A stretch of DNA of 64,000 bases from Lepidostoma basale (Eukaryota > Arthropoda > Insecta > Trichoptera > Lepidostomatidae): the NCBI GenBank assembly GCA_022606425.2, contig JAHDVF020001554.1, forward strand, positions 62,001 to 126,000, read 5' to 3'. The first letter of the stretch is position 1; each line of letters starts with the position of its first letter. The notes under the pieces are model-generated. The model saw only the letters and a program-made list of their open reading frames with translations. It did no database searches and was not told where the DNA came from. Made by a program: the position numbers and the translations under genes. Below are positions 30,098 through 40,786 of the stretch, in pieces.

Positions 30098-30610
30098 AAC
30101 CAACTAACCATCACGCCGTCTCTCCGAAGGAGTATCCAGAAATAATGGACTGCCACACTTTTCTTTCCTGACATAGTTCTTTCGCTTCCTCAACATTTAA
30201 ACAACGTGTCATGCACGTGTGTCGATATCTCCTGACTCCTCACGTAACCGACATTCAATATTTGATTTATTTGATCGTGACACGTTTTCCTCAGTCTTTC
30301 TCTCTTTCTAGTTCCATTAACATAGTTAACATATACATTTTTTACCATTCTTTTTTCAATCATTATTTTCATGTGTCCAGACCATCTTAATGATCTTTTT
30401 ATTATTTTGTTCATAGCACCATCATTCGCACCGGATTCACTTCTTATATTTTCATTCGACATTCTATCACACATAGAGTATCTACACATTCCTACTGCGT
30501 TCATTCTACTTTCATCCTTCTTTTGTTAGTTCCATGCTTCGATTCAATACATAAGGGGCAGTACAAGAACACAATGGTGCGCTGCCATTTCAGCTTTTTT
30601 GGATAGGTTT
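30098..30610 (-). pseudogene. RTE-A copy, (TTAG)n subtype
   Basis: Minus strand: MNAVGMCRYSMCDRMSNENI, RSESGANDGAMNKIIKRSLR, WSGHMKIMIEKRMVKNVYVN, RKTCHDQINQILNVGYVRSQ. Frame stays open for 104 codons, then breaks. Ends AACTAACCATCACGCCGTC. Donor of the 118-bp copy. Confidence 0.85.
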
Positions 30611-31105
30611 TTGTTTGCGATGTATATCGTATACTTTATGATAGTGAGTTTACGCAAACATTAAACGTGCCAATATGTCTGATTTATTTATGGATGAAAA
30701 ATACACGATTTAAAAAATAGAATTTTGAATTTCGAACATGGAACTCTTTTGCTCGAGTGATGTTGGTCTAAATTCCAAACACCGCGAGCTTATTCGAGAT
30801 TCAAAGGCTTCGTTCCAAGTTTGAATTTGAAAACGAGCTGTGTCCGTTAGGAATACTAAAAGGGTAGAGAGGACCGCCTGGAGAACGTCTTTTATACGCA
30901 AACTACTGGCAAAGACCACGCCTTCATCGTTAGGCTTGGATTACACTGGATATTGGGAAGCCAAAAATATTTTTTAAATGTTTTAAGTTGTTAAAAAAAA
31001 TAGAAATGATATCAGATTATACAGATCTGATCTGAGATACAACAATCATAACTAATTTTAGATAAACTCATGACCTATATTAAACACTTCCTTAATGACG
31101 AATTT
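30611..31105. other. No recognisable feature
   Basis: The patch at 30710-30930 is GC-richer and has a 69-codon minus frame (MVFASSLRIKDVLQAVLSTL) without known motif. Confidence 0.35.
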
Positions 31106-31109
31106 TTAT

Positions 31110-31345
31110 GAGTTAAAACACTGCTTTTTCTTCCATTTTTGAGTTTATTTTTCTCGGCGTGTTTCGAAGGCTTTAGATTTTTATCACCGGGAGAACAGTA
31201 TATACTGTTTTAATCATTCTACCGATGATGAAGGTGTCGCCTTTGAAATTTGTCAAGAAAAATAGCTCGAAAGTGGAAAAAACAGTGTTTTTATTAATAA
31301 AAATTCGTCATTATGAAATTCCACAGTGTTAACGCCTTAAGCGTA
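31110..31345. mobile_element. HHR-1 palindromic element
   Basis: Left arm TTCTTCCATTTTTGAGTTTA with TTTTTCTCGGCGTGTTTCGA; right arm TTTGTCAAGAAAAATAGCTC with GAAAGTGGAAAAAACAGTG. Two degenerate cores point outward. GTTTTAATCATTCTACCGATGA marks the + core. Confidence 0.65.
31222..31254 (+). ncRNA. Degenerate hammerhead-like core, HHR-1
   Basis: CCGATGA (T to C at the second core position), T, stem GAAGG / CCTTT with loop TGTCG, GAAAT, TT, GTC. The core substitutions predict loss of activity. Confidence 0.35.
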
Positions 31346-31640
31346 TCTTAAATTATTTCAAAATAAAATTATTATACCCTTTTAATATTTATATTTTAAA
31401 ATAGTAAATATGTATAACTTTAATAATAAAATTATAATAATATTTAATTTTAATCTCGAATTTGAATTCATAGAAATTTGCAATCGTAACAAATTTATTA
31501 ACTAACCATCTAAGTGATCCTTTTACGATTTACTTCCGCAATTATCCGTTTTACACTCGTATTGAATTGAAGAAAAGCTATGGACGTCTGAAGAAAACAT
31601 TGCATCACTAAATGAATCTAATACTAATAATAAACATACT

Positions 31641-31772
31641 ATGTCGGGAAAATCGACGAGCGTGTGTTACGTTGCTTGAATATACAGGAATCTCGAGATA
31701 GAGCAGTGCAGTGGTACATATAATCTGCCTACCCCTTCGGAGAAACGGCGTGATGCTTAGTTAGTTTTTGAA
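31641..31772 (+). mobile_element. RTE-A 3' end, (TTAG)n subtype
   Basis: TGTCGGGAAAATCGACGAGC, CTGCCTACCCCTTCGGAGAA and ACGGCGTGATGCTTAGTTAG. Diverged; no open frame. Confidence 0.75.
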
Positions 31773-32249
31773 CTTGTTGCAAAACTACCCTCATTATAGG
31801 TGAACGAAAAATTGACAACATTTTGATAAGAATTTTTTGACGATTAGAATTTTTCATTCTTGCAAAATTCAAGTCAAGTTTCAAAATTGTTAAACTGGCA
31901 TTTTTGAAGGTCAACTCCCTACCTTCAAGTACACAGTAAATTTCCAATATATGTATGCCAAACATGCAATCTACTTCACCTGTAATATGAGGACACGTCT
32001 TTAAAGGGTATTTAATGGGCTTTGAAATTGAGCCTCTTGTCCATTGATAAATAATACATTTTGACTCGGGTTCATAAAACGTTAATGTCCACTTGGTTCT
32101 TGGCTATAAAACACAGAAATCTAGCCTTAAGGACGGATTCGTTTTACGGTCGAAAGTTGAGTAAAATGCGCACATATCGAAAGGTACGACAATACTAGTT
32201 TTAATAGGGGTTACGATCATAAATATATATTTCATATTAAGTTATAAAA
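31773..32249. other. No recognisable feature
   Basis: AT-rich. Confidence 0.4.
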
Positions 32250-32358
32250 TACTGATTTTATTAACAAATAATAAACTTTACGTGTAAATATAAACCCATT
32301 TTTGTGCAAGGGAGTACCTCAGGGTTTACTTTTGGGACCACTTTTTATTATAGTATAA
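32250..32358 (+). pseudogene. Isolated reverse transcriptase motif relic
   Basis: Reads CKGVPQGLLLGPLFIIV then stop (32305-32358), the GVPQGS.LGPLLF block of a LINE polymerase, preceded by a possible LLTNNKLYV (compare L..RKQYV). Family unknown. Confidence 0.75.
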
Positions 32359-32379
32359 AAATCTCACTTCTTGTACAGC

Positions 32380-32520
32380 AACAATCTTCTTCTTTTTTCC
32401 CTAGCCTTGTCCTATTAACTTGGTGTCAGCTCTTCTTGTATGGCGTCTCCAGGACTGTTAGTACTGTGTAGCGTCTGGTCATATCCAGTCTCTTCGGAAT
32501 GAGTTCCATCTATTTCAACT
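32380..32520 (-). mobile_element. Possible LINE 3' end
   Basis: CTTCTTCTTTTTTCCCTAGC followed by GTCAGCTCTTCTTGTATGGC looks like the GAA-tailed minus-strand end of another RTE-like family. No readable protein. Confidence 0.3.
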
Positions 32521-32549
32521 TGTACAACAACAATATTTCATTTTATTTC

Positions 32550-33000
32550 AACAACCATCACGCCGTATTTCCTGGAAGATTTGGCAAAGAGAATAAACCG
32601 CTACATTACTATATACTGATATGACTATACACCTCTCTAGCTTCCTTCACAATAATACAGTGGTTCATACACGTCGATTCTTCTGATATCTAAAACAGCC
32701 GTCCTTTACAATTTAATCAATTTGATTAACATGTTTTTCTCGATCTTTCTCGACTTCGTAATCCACTCACATCGTGAATGTAAACCTTCTTAAGTATCCT
32801 TTCTACATCCATGCGTTTCATATGTCCAAAACAACGCAGTGATCATTTCATAAGTTTGATCATAATTCTTTCTTCTGCTGTACATTCTTTCCTGAAATCA
32901 GCAATTGAAATTCTATCATACATTGTTTTAGCATAAATACGTCTAAGAGTTTATCTCTACCGCATTTATTCTGCACTCATTCTTATTCACTTCCATACAT
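32550..33000 (-). pseudogene. RTE-A copy, very old
   Basis: CAACAACCATCACGCCGTAT, CATACACGTCGATTCTTC, CATGCGTTTCATATGTCC and CTGCACTCATTC follow the (AAC)n-subtype copies over 440 bp but with many indels; no open frame. Confidence 0.75.
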
Positions 33001-33359
33001 AAGTGTTAAAACTGAGCATAATATGTACTAAAAATAGCGTTTTTTTACTACTTGGACTTGGATCTTTTGGCTTACAGAGGTTCAGCTCATGTGGCTATTC
33101 CTCTTACGTCTGATGGGAACATTGTTGGAAGGTGCTTTGGTGGGTTGTTAGTTTATGCGGGGGCATGGTTTGTGTGGTTCGGAGTGTTCCTCTGAAGGAG
33201 GATCGATTTTGGGCGCTTGTGGCGGCTGGAGGTGTTTGAGTCGTAATTTGAGAGGTATTTTAAACGATAACATTTGTATTCACTTTTTACTTTAATATAA
33301 TTGTGTATTTGAATGAGATTTTTAAGAGAAGATTATATTTATACGTTAGAATGATGATG
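33001..33359. other. Unassigned, G-rich on + strand
   Basis: GGCGCTTGTGGCGGCTGGAG and similar words at 33100-33240; no domain recognised in any frame. Confidence 0.35.
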
Positions 33360-33900
33360 AATTACGAATGATGATCCAAAAAATTCTCAAAGATTCGCTT
33401 GAGAAGACGGACATTTTTTACGACGTGGTCTGAATTAACAGTCTAGCCACAAACGATTGAGCTTCTTAGGTGAGTACCTGTGTGCTATGGGAGAAAATAA
33501 ACAAATAATAAAATACCTTGGCGCGCTTTGCACCTGACGCCGTCGACCAATCACAGCGCGTTAGCAAAGGACGCGGCGTGCCGCACCGACAGGGTGACCT
33601 CAACCGAAACTCACCCCGAATCGTAGAATCAACAAGGCCGCAATCTGTGATGAAGACGTGCGCTTGAATGGTTTTTAGAAGCGTGCTTTGTCGCACTGGC
33701 CAAACGCGGGAATAAGATTTTGGAGTGCTCCACTTCGAGTAGATGTTTTTTGAAACGTTCTTTTTTTGTTTGTTCCTTTTTTGAAATCTTATTACACGGA
33801 TGCAGCGTAATCGTCTTGGCGGCTCGGCGTGATTATTCTGGATAGGGGTGTGTGGATAAAAAGTGAGGTTATGCCGTGATTTGTCTTGTTCTTTTATTTC
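33360..33900. other. GC-rich islet, possible regulatory DNA or exon edge
   Basis: 33520-33670 is rich in CpG (GGCGCGC, GCGTTAG, GACGCGGCGTGCCGC) in an otherwise AT-rich window. It contains CCAAT followed by CACAGCGCG, and a donor-like TTAGGTGAGTAC at 33468. No TE homology seen elsewhere in the window and no convincing ORF. It may be a promoter or first exon of an unseen gene, or an unrecognised element. Confidence 0.3.
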
Positions 33901-34078
33901 ACGGAATTACGACTTTAGTCAATTACGATCGACCCTTTCCCGCTTTTATTATTTATCGGGCCCAATAAGAACCACCACTTTGAAAAAATATTCTAACTTT
34001 ACTAATTATACTGAAAATTAAGTTGTACAATTAATGAATCAATAATAAAAAATAATAAAAATATTTTCATTGTCATAA

Positions 34079-34735
34079 CTAACTAACTAACTAACCATCA
34101 CGCCGTCTCCCCGAAAGGGTAGGCAGAAAGAATGGATTTCCACACCTTAATCGATGCGGTACTCCATCCTTCTCTTTTCGCCATCGCGAGAGACGCGGTG
34201 TGATGGGTTGCGAACCTCATCGCCACCAACAGGCATCTCCCGCGCACAGTTCGATCGTTCAACGTCTACATAATAACTCTAAAACAAATTATCTGAAATA
34301 CAATGATATAAAATAAAATAACAAAGAAACATAATTTAACACATAATGTTCTTTTAGATGGTTTATTCCACGTTATCCACTGTTTTTATTTTATTTACTG
34401 TAATTAGGCACTTAAAACAATCCAACACCAGCAAGAACTTAAAAATATCATTGAAGAATTTATTCAAATTGTCATTGGAACAAATGAAAAATTTATTTTT
34501 ACACCTGTCAAAATTCTTTTTATAAACGAAAAAACTTATATAGTTTTAACACCAAAACAGTAAAAACGTATTTTTTGTCACAAATAACTATCATAAAGAG
34601 CAGCAATAATCAAATTGACCAAAACAATCCACTTATACACGAAATATCTCCAAATTGACGGGAGCACCATATGAACCAAACCAAATTTTCAAAATCAGAA
34701 CCAATGAAATATATTTTTTAATAACTAAACCAATT
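34079..34735 (-). mobile_element. TCE composite element, long copy
   Basis: From the tail: AACTAACTAACTAACCATCA, RTE-A-like end to GGCAGAAAGAATGG, then the TCE body CTTAATCGATGCGGTACTCC, GGTTGCGAACCTCATCGCC, CGCACAGTTCGATCGTTCAA, AATGTTCTTTTAGATGG, AGTGCCTAATTAC-type block and GGGAGCACCATATGAACCAA. Matches 52425-53055 over its whole length. Non-coding. Confidence 0.85.
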
Positions 34736-34740
34736 TAAAT

Positions 34741-34910
34741 AGTCCATTGTTTTGGCCGAAACACTATGATACTTTAACATTATAAACTGTTAAATTAAAA
34801 AAAAATTGTTTTGTGTATCATATTATTGTAACACCTGATGATGTCAACATAGGTTGGCGAAACAGCTGTCGCGTAAAAGAAAAATACGTTGTTATAAATA
34901 AACCATTTAA
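34741..34910 (+). mobile_element. HHR-2 element
   Basis: AGTCCATTGTTTTGGCCGAA, CACTATGATACTTTAACATT and ATAAACTGTTAAATT precede a hammerhead-like core 80 bp later. The same pair of modules occurs at 41427-41605. Confidence 0.65.
34835..34870 (+). ncRNA. Hammerhead-like ribozyme candidate HHR-2
   Basis: CTGATGA, extra T, stem II GTCAAC / GTTGGC (one GU) with loop ATAG, GAAAC, AGCT, GTC. Core letters complete. Stem III ACAGCTGT is palindromic, so it could also pair between two molecules. Stem I is weak (AACAC against GCGTA). Confidence 0.5.
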
Positions 34911-34974
34911 TTTTTTTTTATATCCGAATAAAAATGCAAATGTAAAAAAATCTAAATAATTTTAAGTATAAATC

Positions 34975-35140
34975 AAATCAAATCAAATCAATTTATTTTC
35001 TCAAAAGATATTACAAACAACAATTTTAGTTTAAGGCATCTATTGAGAACATGTAAAAATATATAATAACAGGAACGCATGAGAGATGGTTCGAGATTTG
35101 ACATACAAGATATTCTCCAAAGTCAAGAGTATTTATACAA
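34975..35140 (-). mobile_element. J1 3' UTR fragment
   Basis: Opens with four ATCAA-type units and GTTTATT-like text, then ACAGGAACGCATGAGAGATG and CAAAGTCAAGAGTATTT. Only 3' UTR. Confidence 0.8.
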
Positions 35141-35369
35141 TACATACTGAAATACGATACATATAAAATACAATACATATTGAAATACGATTTTTATCAT
35201 ATTATTCAAATTAAGTTTTATTATTATTATGAAACATAAGACACAATTACGACGCAAAGGAGGCTGAATAATACACAGTATATTGAATATTTTCTACTTG
35301 AAAATCGCTTTATAAACATAAAAAAATATCAATTTCCCAAGCGATAATATTAATTTTATTGAAAGTTAA

Positions 35370-35795
35370 GGCGAAAACACTGGAATTTCATTGTAAATTG
35401 GATAATTTTAAGATCTACGAGTATGTATGATAGAGTGTAGAATGAAAATATGATAAGTGAATGCGGTGCGAATGATGGTGTTATTTACAAAATAATAAAG
35501 GATCATTAAGATGGTTTGGAAACATGGAAAGAATGAATGGTAAAAAGTATATGTTAACGATGTAAATGGAACTGAAAATAGAGAAGACCGAGGAAAACGT
35601 GGCACAATCAAATAAATCAAATATTGAATGTCGGCCACGCGAGGAGTCAGAGAAATCGACCCGCGTGCGTGACACGTTGTATGAATGTTGAGGAAGCGAG
35701 AGAAATATGTTGGGAAAGAAAAGTGTCCATTCTGATTGCCTACGCCTTCGGAGAGACGGCGTGTTGGTTAGTTAGTTAGTTAGGTTTAAGATTCA
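35370..35795 (+). pseudogene. RTE-A copy, (TTAG)n subtype
   Basis: TGTATGATAGAGTGTAGAAT, GAATGCGGTGCGAATGATGG, AGGATCATTAAGATGGTTTG, CGAGGAAAACGTGGCACAAT and GAGACGGCGTGTTGGTTAGT. Several single-base deletions break the frame. Confidence 0.82.
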
Positions 35796-35814
35796 TTTAC
35801 TCACTCAAAATAAC

Positions 35815-36085
35815 TAGCCATCACGCGGTTTCTTCGAAGGGGTAGGCAGAGAAAAAGGATTGCCACGCTACTCTGTCCTGTCACACCTCTCTAGTTCCTC
35901 CACATTTAAACATCGAGTCATATACGCACTTCGATTCTTCTCAATTCTAACATGACGTCTTTTAAATTTTATTAATTTGGTCATACCATGTTTTTCTCAG
36001 TCTTCCTCAACTCGGTACCTCATTCACATCGTTAACGTATACTTTCTTAATCCATGCGTTCCATCAGTCCAAACAAGTAACCTTT
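35815..36085 (-). mobile_element. RTE-A 3' end, diverged
   Basis: TAGCCATCACGCGGTTTCTT, GAAGGGGTAGGCAGAG, CTACTCTGTCCTGTCACACC and TAACGTATACTTTCTTAATC. Tail replaced by ACTCAAAATAAC. Confidence 0.75.
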
Positions 36086-36826
36086 TTGTTTTTTAGAATG
36101 TCCTTATTTATTAAATGTTGGCAAACTATCAAATAAGGCGTCTTTAAATATCGAGTCGAAAGATTGAAAAATAATAGAAAAATTTGAAATTACTGTTGTT
36201 TACCTTTTGGGTTCATATTTTTTAATGATTTGGCTTATTGGACTAGATTAGGTAAATAAAGTCGTTGCCTCTCTTTCAACCAACGTTTCGGGAAACATTG
36301 CAGACTCCAGCAACACTTCAAGATCATTAAAATGTATTTCTATATTCTTGACTTTATTTAAATCGATTAATTAGCATTGGTAAATTTGCAAAAAAATGCT
36401 ATTAAGCGCGGTTGGGCCCGTATTTCACAACCAATTTATTTCCTAAAAAGGTCTTATCGGAATAAAACCAGTTTGAAATAAATGTGGACCCAAGATGTCT
36501 CGAATCGGTAATTAGTACATTCGCTTAATTAATTATACCCCAAGCGCTTAATTGAAAAAGTGTAACCTTTTTTCCGGGTTAGGGTGTAGTTTATTTTCCG
36601 ATTCACTACTTGTTTGTAAAGTAGTTTCAATTCGGTACGGTGAGCACAAAGTAATTAAAACAAATATTTTTAAAAGTCAATTGAAATGTTACGATAAAAT
36701 TATAATTGATTCTTTTTTCAAACATGTTTCAACATGTTATGTCAACATCTCAAACTAGTGTGGCGATTTGTAGGGGGTGTTTTTAAAATGAAAAACACTT
36801 GCGTATATTTCCTTGTGAGATGAAGC
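36086..36826. other. No recognisable feature
   Basis: GTTTCGGGAAACATTGCAGA at 36283 resembles a PLE end, without a matching CTGANGA at proper distance. Confidence 0.4.
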
Positions 36827-36880
36827 TTCGCTATATAAAGCGTGGTTTCGCGCGCAACGGTGTTGTGTATTAACTACACG
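36827..36880 (+). promoter_or_regulatory. Weak candidate TATA promoter
   Basis: GCTATATAAAGC followed 20-30 bp downstream by GCGCGCAACGGTGTTGTG. No transcript or ORF supports it; the RTE-A insertion 60 bp further on would have disrupted any downstream exon. Confidence 0.15.
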
Positions 36881-36934
36881 TTTTAAAATTGAGACAATAG
36901 ATGGACCAGAAAGGTGGAAGAGTGGAGACCCCGC

Positions 36935-37165
36935 GTTAAAGGTTTATGTAAATGACGTGAACGGAGCTAGAAATAGAGGAAGACCGAGGAAAACGTGACT
37001 CGCTCAAATCAATCAAATATTAAATGTCGGTCACGTGAGGAGTCGGAGAAATCGACATGCGTGCATGACAAGATGTATGAATGTAGAGCAAGCGAGAGAA
37101 GTATGTCAGGACAGAACAGTGTGGCGTTCCATTCTTTCTGCCTACCCCTCCAGAGAGACTTGCCA
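36935..37165 (+). mobile_element. RTE-A 3' end without terminal tail
   Basis: TTTATGTAAATGACGTGAAC, GGAGCTAGAAATAGAGG, GTCGGTCACGTGAGGAGTCG and CTTTCTGCCTACCCCTCC, then GAGAGACTTGCC instead of GGCGTGATGG. The 3' terminus has been lost. Confidence 0.8.
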
Positions 37166-37234
37166 TTAACGGAAACAACATTTATAGATTTCAACATTTA
37201 CAACATCATGTAAAAAGGAATTACATCTATTCTA

Positions 37235-37600
37235 AAAACTAACTAACTAACTAACTAACCATCCCGCCGTCTCCCCGAAAGGGTAGGCAGAAAGAATGGA
37301 CTGTCACACTTTTACTGATGCGGCACTCCATCCTTCTCTTTTCGCCCCGCGGGAGATGCGGTGTGATGGGTTGCGAACCTCATCGCCACCAATAGGCATC
37401 TACCGCGCACACTTCGATCGTCCAACACCCACAGAATAAATCTAAAACAAGTAATATAAAATACAATGATATAAAATAAATTAACAAAATAAAAATAACG
37501 AAATAAAAATAATTTCACACAAAATGTTCTTTTTAGATGGTGCACATATTGTCTTTTGAATTCATGTTCCACGAATCCACCGTTTTTTTAATTTAGCACA
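37235..37600 (-). mobile_element. TCE composite element, medium copy
   Basis: Same order as the 34-kb copy from (TTAG)n through GATGCGGCACTCCATCCTTC, TCGATCGTCCAACACCC and ATGTTCTTTTTAGATGG to the CACCGTTTTTTTAATTTAG region, where it stops: 5' truncated. Confidence 0.85.
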
Positions 37601-37894
37601 TGATGTTATAACACATACTCGTATATTCTAAATATTTCAATTATGAAAGAATTAGACTCTTTCGTAATTTCATATTTGAAATGTGTAATAAATCACTTAT
37701 GATATTAATTTAATCCATTTTGTGGTTAGGATCGAACACATGACCTACAATTAGTGGTCAATCATGCCACAGCTACAGCAACAAAATATGCCATTTAACG
37801 GATAAATAATAGCACTTTGTCTAAAGAAAAAATTATTAATATTTTATAAATAATTTTAAATTTGGAACATTTTTTTTAATGGTGGTAACCCTAG
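37601..37894. other. No recognisable feature
   Basis: Short unassigned AT-rich DNA. Confidence 0.4.
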
Positions 37895-37990
37895 TTTTGA
37901 TTCGTGTGGTAGCCCATCTCAGTAGTAGTCGACATGGGATCGCGGTTCAAACCTGATTTGACCACCTGACGCCGCCATATACGAACCTTC
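37895..37990 (+). mobile_element. Possible third tRNA-like SINE head
   Basis: GTGGTAGCCCATC (A-box-like) and GCGGTTCAAACCTGA (B-box-like), 30-35 bp apart. Single copy in this window, so the call is weak. Confidence 0.3.
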
Positions 37991-38159
37991 TAGTCATGTT
38001 GTAGGTACCAATCTCTTCCAGTTCTCACTGTAGTTCGACAGATAATTCGCTCCCGATGTGGCGGAAATACGTATACACAGCATGGTCTGTACTTGAATTG
38101 AAATAATAAATATCCAATTAAAATCATTATATAAACAGGCATATGTCGACCCCAGATGT

Positions 38160-38295
38160 CGTCAAGAAAGAATATTTTGAATACAATAGAGCGATAGAGG
38201 AATAGTTCAATTCTCTCCGAAGGTAAATCGAAATGCACACGATGCTCAAGCCCGAGAACTTTTCCGGATTATTTTTAAATTTGTTCTGATTTTAT
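38160..38295 (+). repeat. Dispersed GCGAGAG repeat, copy 2
   Basis: GAATATTTTGAATACAATAG, AGCGATAGAGGAATAG, CTCTCCGAAGGTAAATCGAA and GAGAACTTTTCCGGATTATT correspond to 300-410. Confidence 0.6.
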
Positions 38296-38579
38296 TTGTG
38301 TGATAGAAACATAGAAAAGAAAAAAAAATTGTAGTATTTACGTGTTTGAAGAAAAAAGATTTACATTAAAAGTTAAAACTTATTACTGATTGTAAACCAA
38401 GTTTTTAAAGGGTAAAAAATCTTTACCTCCATGAATATTTTTAGGGTTGCAACTAGTATCGCACTTTTAACATAGTCTTACATTTTAAAAATGGAATGCT
38501 GACTCATTAGATTTTTTTGTTATCATGTATCCGTATAAACTTTTTATGGCATATCAATTATTTATTTTGAACTATTTTA

Positions 38580-38770
38580 GATGTAGATGTTAATGGAACT
38601 AGAAATAGTGGAAGACTTGGCACGGTCTATTAAATCAAATATTGTCTGCCACGCGGGGAGCCGGAAAAATCAACTCGAAATCGAATTACGTCAGGAAAAA
38701 AAGCGTGTCAGTCCATCCTTTCTGCCTCCCCTTCGGAGAGACGGCGTGATGGTTAGTAAGTAAGTTAATA
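38580..38770 (+). mobile_element. RTE-A 3' end, (TTAG)n subtype
   Basis: TGTAGATGTTAATGGAACTA, GAAATAGTGGAAGAC, TTCTGCCTCCCCTTCGGAGA, GACGGCGTGATGGTTAGTAA. Internal deletions; non-coding. Confidence 0.8.
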
Positions 38771-38833
38771 TTTGAGTATCGTGAGAGGTCTCTCATAATG
38801 AATAATCCACTATTTATTGATTAATGACTTGAT

Positions 38834-39452
38834 TTAAGGGGTTAGGGGCCGTCAGAATTATTAAAAAAACTAGTATTTTTAATAAAAAAATGTTAGTAAT
38901 TAAATTTATTTTATTAAACCAACAATATCAAATTTTTTAATTATGTTTTAACTTGATTTGACCCAAATTTGAGCAAAATATGTAAGTTGTATATGAAGTT
39001 ATCGCCATATCTGTTGGACTCTGTTCCATAATGCGGTGACCATTATAACTTCTTACAGGTTCATCTTAAATCATTCAATTTAAAAAAATATTACCTTAAT
39101 AGTTTATCTAGTGCCTGATCAAAGTTTTATTTTTATTTTTAATAAAAAAATTCTATTATATACAATTAACTGTTGCATTTTACCTTGAAAATCCGGAAGT
39201 AAATTATCAGAGACCGGCATTTTGGTTATTTAAAAAATATTTATTCAATCAAGCACTAGATTAACTATTAAAATATATATATTTTTAATGATTTGAGATA
39301 AACTTGTAAGAAGTTATAATGGTCACCGCACAGCACAACTAATATGTTTAATAATTAAATATTGTTAATTTTATAAAATAAATTAAATTACTGACAAAAA
39401 AAAATTGATAACACTTGTTTTTTCATACCTCTGATTGCCCCTAACCCCTTAA
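38834..39452. mobile_element. 619-bp foldback element with TTAA ends
   Basis: Ends TTAAGGGGTTAGGGGC and GCCCCTAACCCCTTAA. Complementarity continues inward for nearly 300 bp (for example GCGGTGACCATTATAACTTC at 39034 and its complement at 39307-39328), so the element is almost entirely palindromic. TTAA at both termini suggests a TTAA-targeting transposase such as piggyBac-type. No ORF. Confidence 0.85.
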
Positions 39453-39769
39453 TACAATTATGTTATGACTAAAAGTATCATCCTGTATATGGCGTTGCTT
39501 TATCTCTGCAAAAGTGTGAGAAAAGATACAAGATCATGTCGGAAAGAGCGGATCAGAAGATGTGATTAATCACGGACTGATGATTGTTACCCCGCTGAGT
39601 CACTTTTGATCTTTGTTAACGTCATAACAAACAGTGTTACGTACCTACCCTTCTCGTATTATTGAATCAAATGGATTTATTAGAAAATGTTATTATATTT
39701 ATAAAAATAGAAAGAAGAAAAAAAATGAACCGTCTTTCATATTTACTAGACAAAGTATTCGTATTTTTA
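39453..39769. other. No recognisable feature
   Basis: Unassigned. Confidence 0.4.
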
Positions 39770-39838
39770 AATAGTCCATTGATTTAGCCGAAACACTATG
39801 AGATACTTCAAGATTATTAACTATTAAAATTTAAATGC
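39770..39838 (+). mobile_element. HHR-2 upstream module only
   Basis: AATAGTCCATTGATTTAGCC, GAAACACTATGAGATACTTC and AAGATTATTAACTATTAAAA; ends where RTE-A inserted. Confidence 0.55.
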
Positions 39839-39839
39839 T

Positions 39840-40320
39840 AACTAACTAACTAACTAACCATCACGCCGTCTCCCCGAAGGGGTAGGCAAAAATAATGGAC
39901 TGCCACACTTTTCTTTCTTGACATATTTCTCTCGATTCCTCAACATTCATACATCGTGTCATGCACGCGCGTCGATTTCTCTGACTCCTCACATGGCTGA
40001 CATTCAATATTTGATTTATTTGATCGTGCCACGTTTTCCCTGGTCTTCCTCTATTTCTGGTTCCAATTACATCATTAACATATAATTTCTTTACCGTCCT
40101 TTCTTCATTCATTCTTTCCATATGTCTAAACCATCTTAATGATCCTTCTATTATTTTGTTCATGACACCATCATTCGCACCGCATTCACTTCTTATATTT
40201 TCATTCGACACTATCATACACACTCTATCCACACATTCGTCTAAGAGATCTCATTTCTACTGCATTTATTCTACTTTTATCGTTCTTTTGCCAGTTCCAT
40301 GCTTTGCTTCCTTATATTTA
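39840..40320 (-). pseudogene. RTE-A copy, (TTAG)n subtype, long frame
   Basis: Minus strand: MDRVCMIVSNENIRSECGAN, DGVMNKIIEGSLRWFRHMER, MNEERTVKKLYVNDVIGTRN, RGRPGKTWHDQINQILNVSH, VRSQRNRRACMTRCMNVEES, REICQERKVWQSIIFAYPFG, ETA. Open for 123 codons. Starts AACTAACTAACTAACCATCA. Confidence 0.9.
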
Positions 40321-40368
40321 AATGCTGATACCCATAATCGCTATTTTTTTTTACATTTTTTTTTTCGA

Positions 40369-40470
40369 GACAGCTGTTTCGCCAACCGATGTTGGCATCA
40401 TCAGGTGTTACAAATGAATACATTATTGTAACACCCCGTGACGCCAACATCGATTGGCGAAACAGCTGTC
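40369..40470. mobile_element. HHR-2 inverted pair
   Basis: Two hammerhead-like cores head to head around 40418. Minus core 40369-40404: CTGATGA, T, GCCAAC / GTTGGC with loop ATCG, GAAAC, AGCT, GTC (complete). Plus core at about 40433-40470 has CCGTGAC in place of CTGATGA. Confidence 0.7.
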
Positions 40471-40688
40471 GGGATAATTAATTAAAAAAATTATACTATA
40501 ACAGCGTTTAAATTTTAACATTTAATAAAAATTTATGTTAAGTATAATATATAATATATTTAGTTAAATTCCATGATGGTCTTCTTGTGGAATTTAACTA
40601 AATGTATAATCGGACATCGGAACAAATGCATATAAAGGTTCGAAAAATCACGAAAATTAATTTTCTCAGTTAAAAAAATATTATAACA

Positions 40689-40775
40689 CTTCATGATGTC
40701 AACATAGGTTGGCGAAACAGCTGTCGCGAAAAATAATTGTGATATCATAAACAGCCATTTATATTTTAATAGTTT
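40689..40775 (+). mobile_element. HHR-2 element, degenerate core
   Basis: TCATGATGTCAACATAGGTT then GGCGAAACAGCTGTCGCG. The first core letters are changed. It is the DNA into which RTE-B inserted at 40787. Confidence 0.6.
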
Positions 40776-40786
40776 ACTTCATACTT

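Noticed and set aside
36283..36330. PLE-like end GTTTCGGGAAACATTGCAGA
   Set aside because: Only a weak resemblance; no stem II or cleavage triplet in register.
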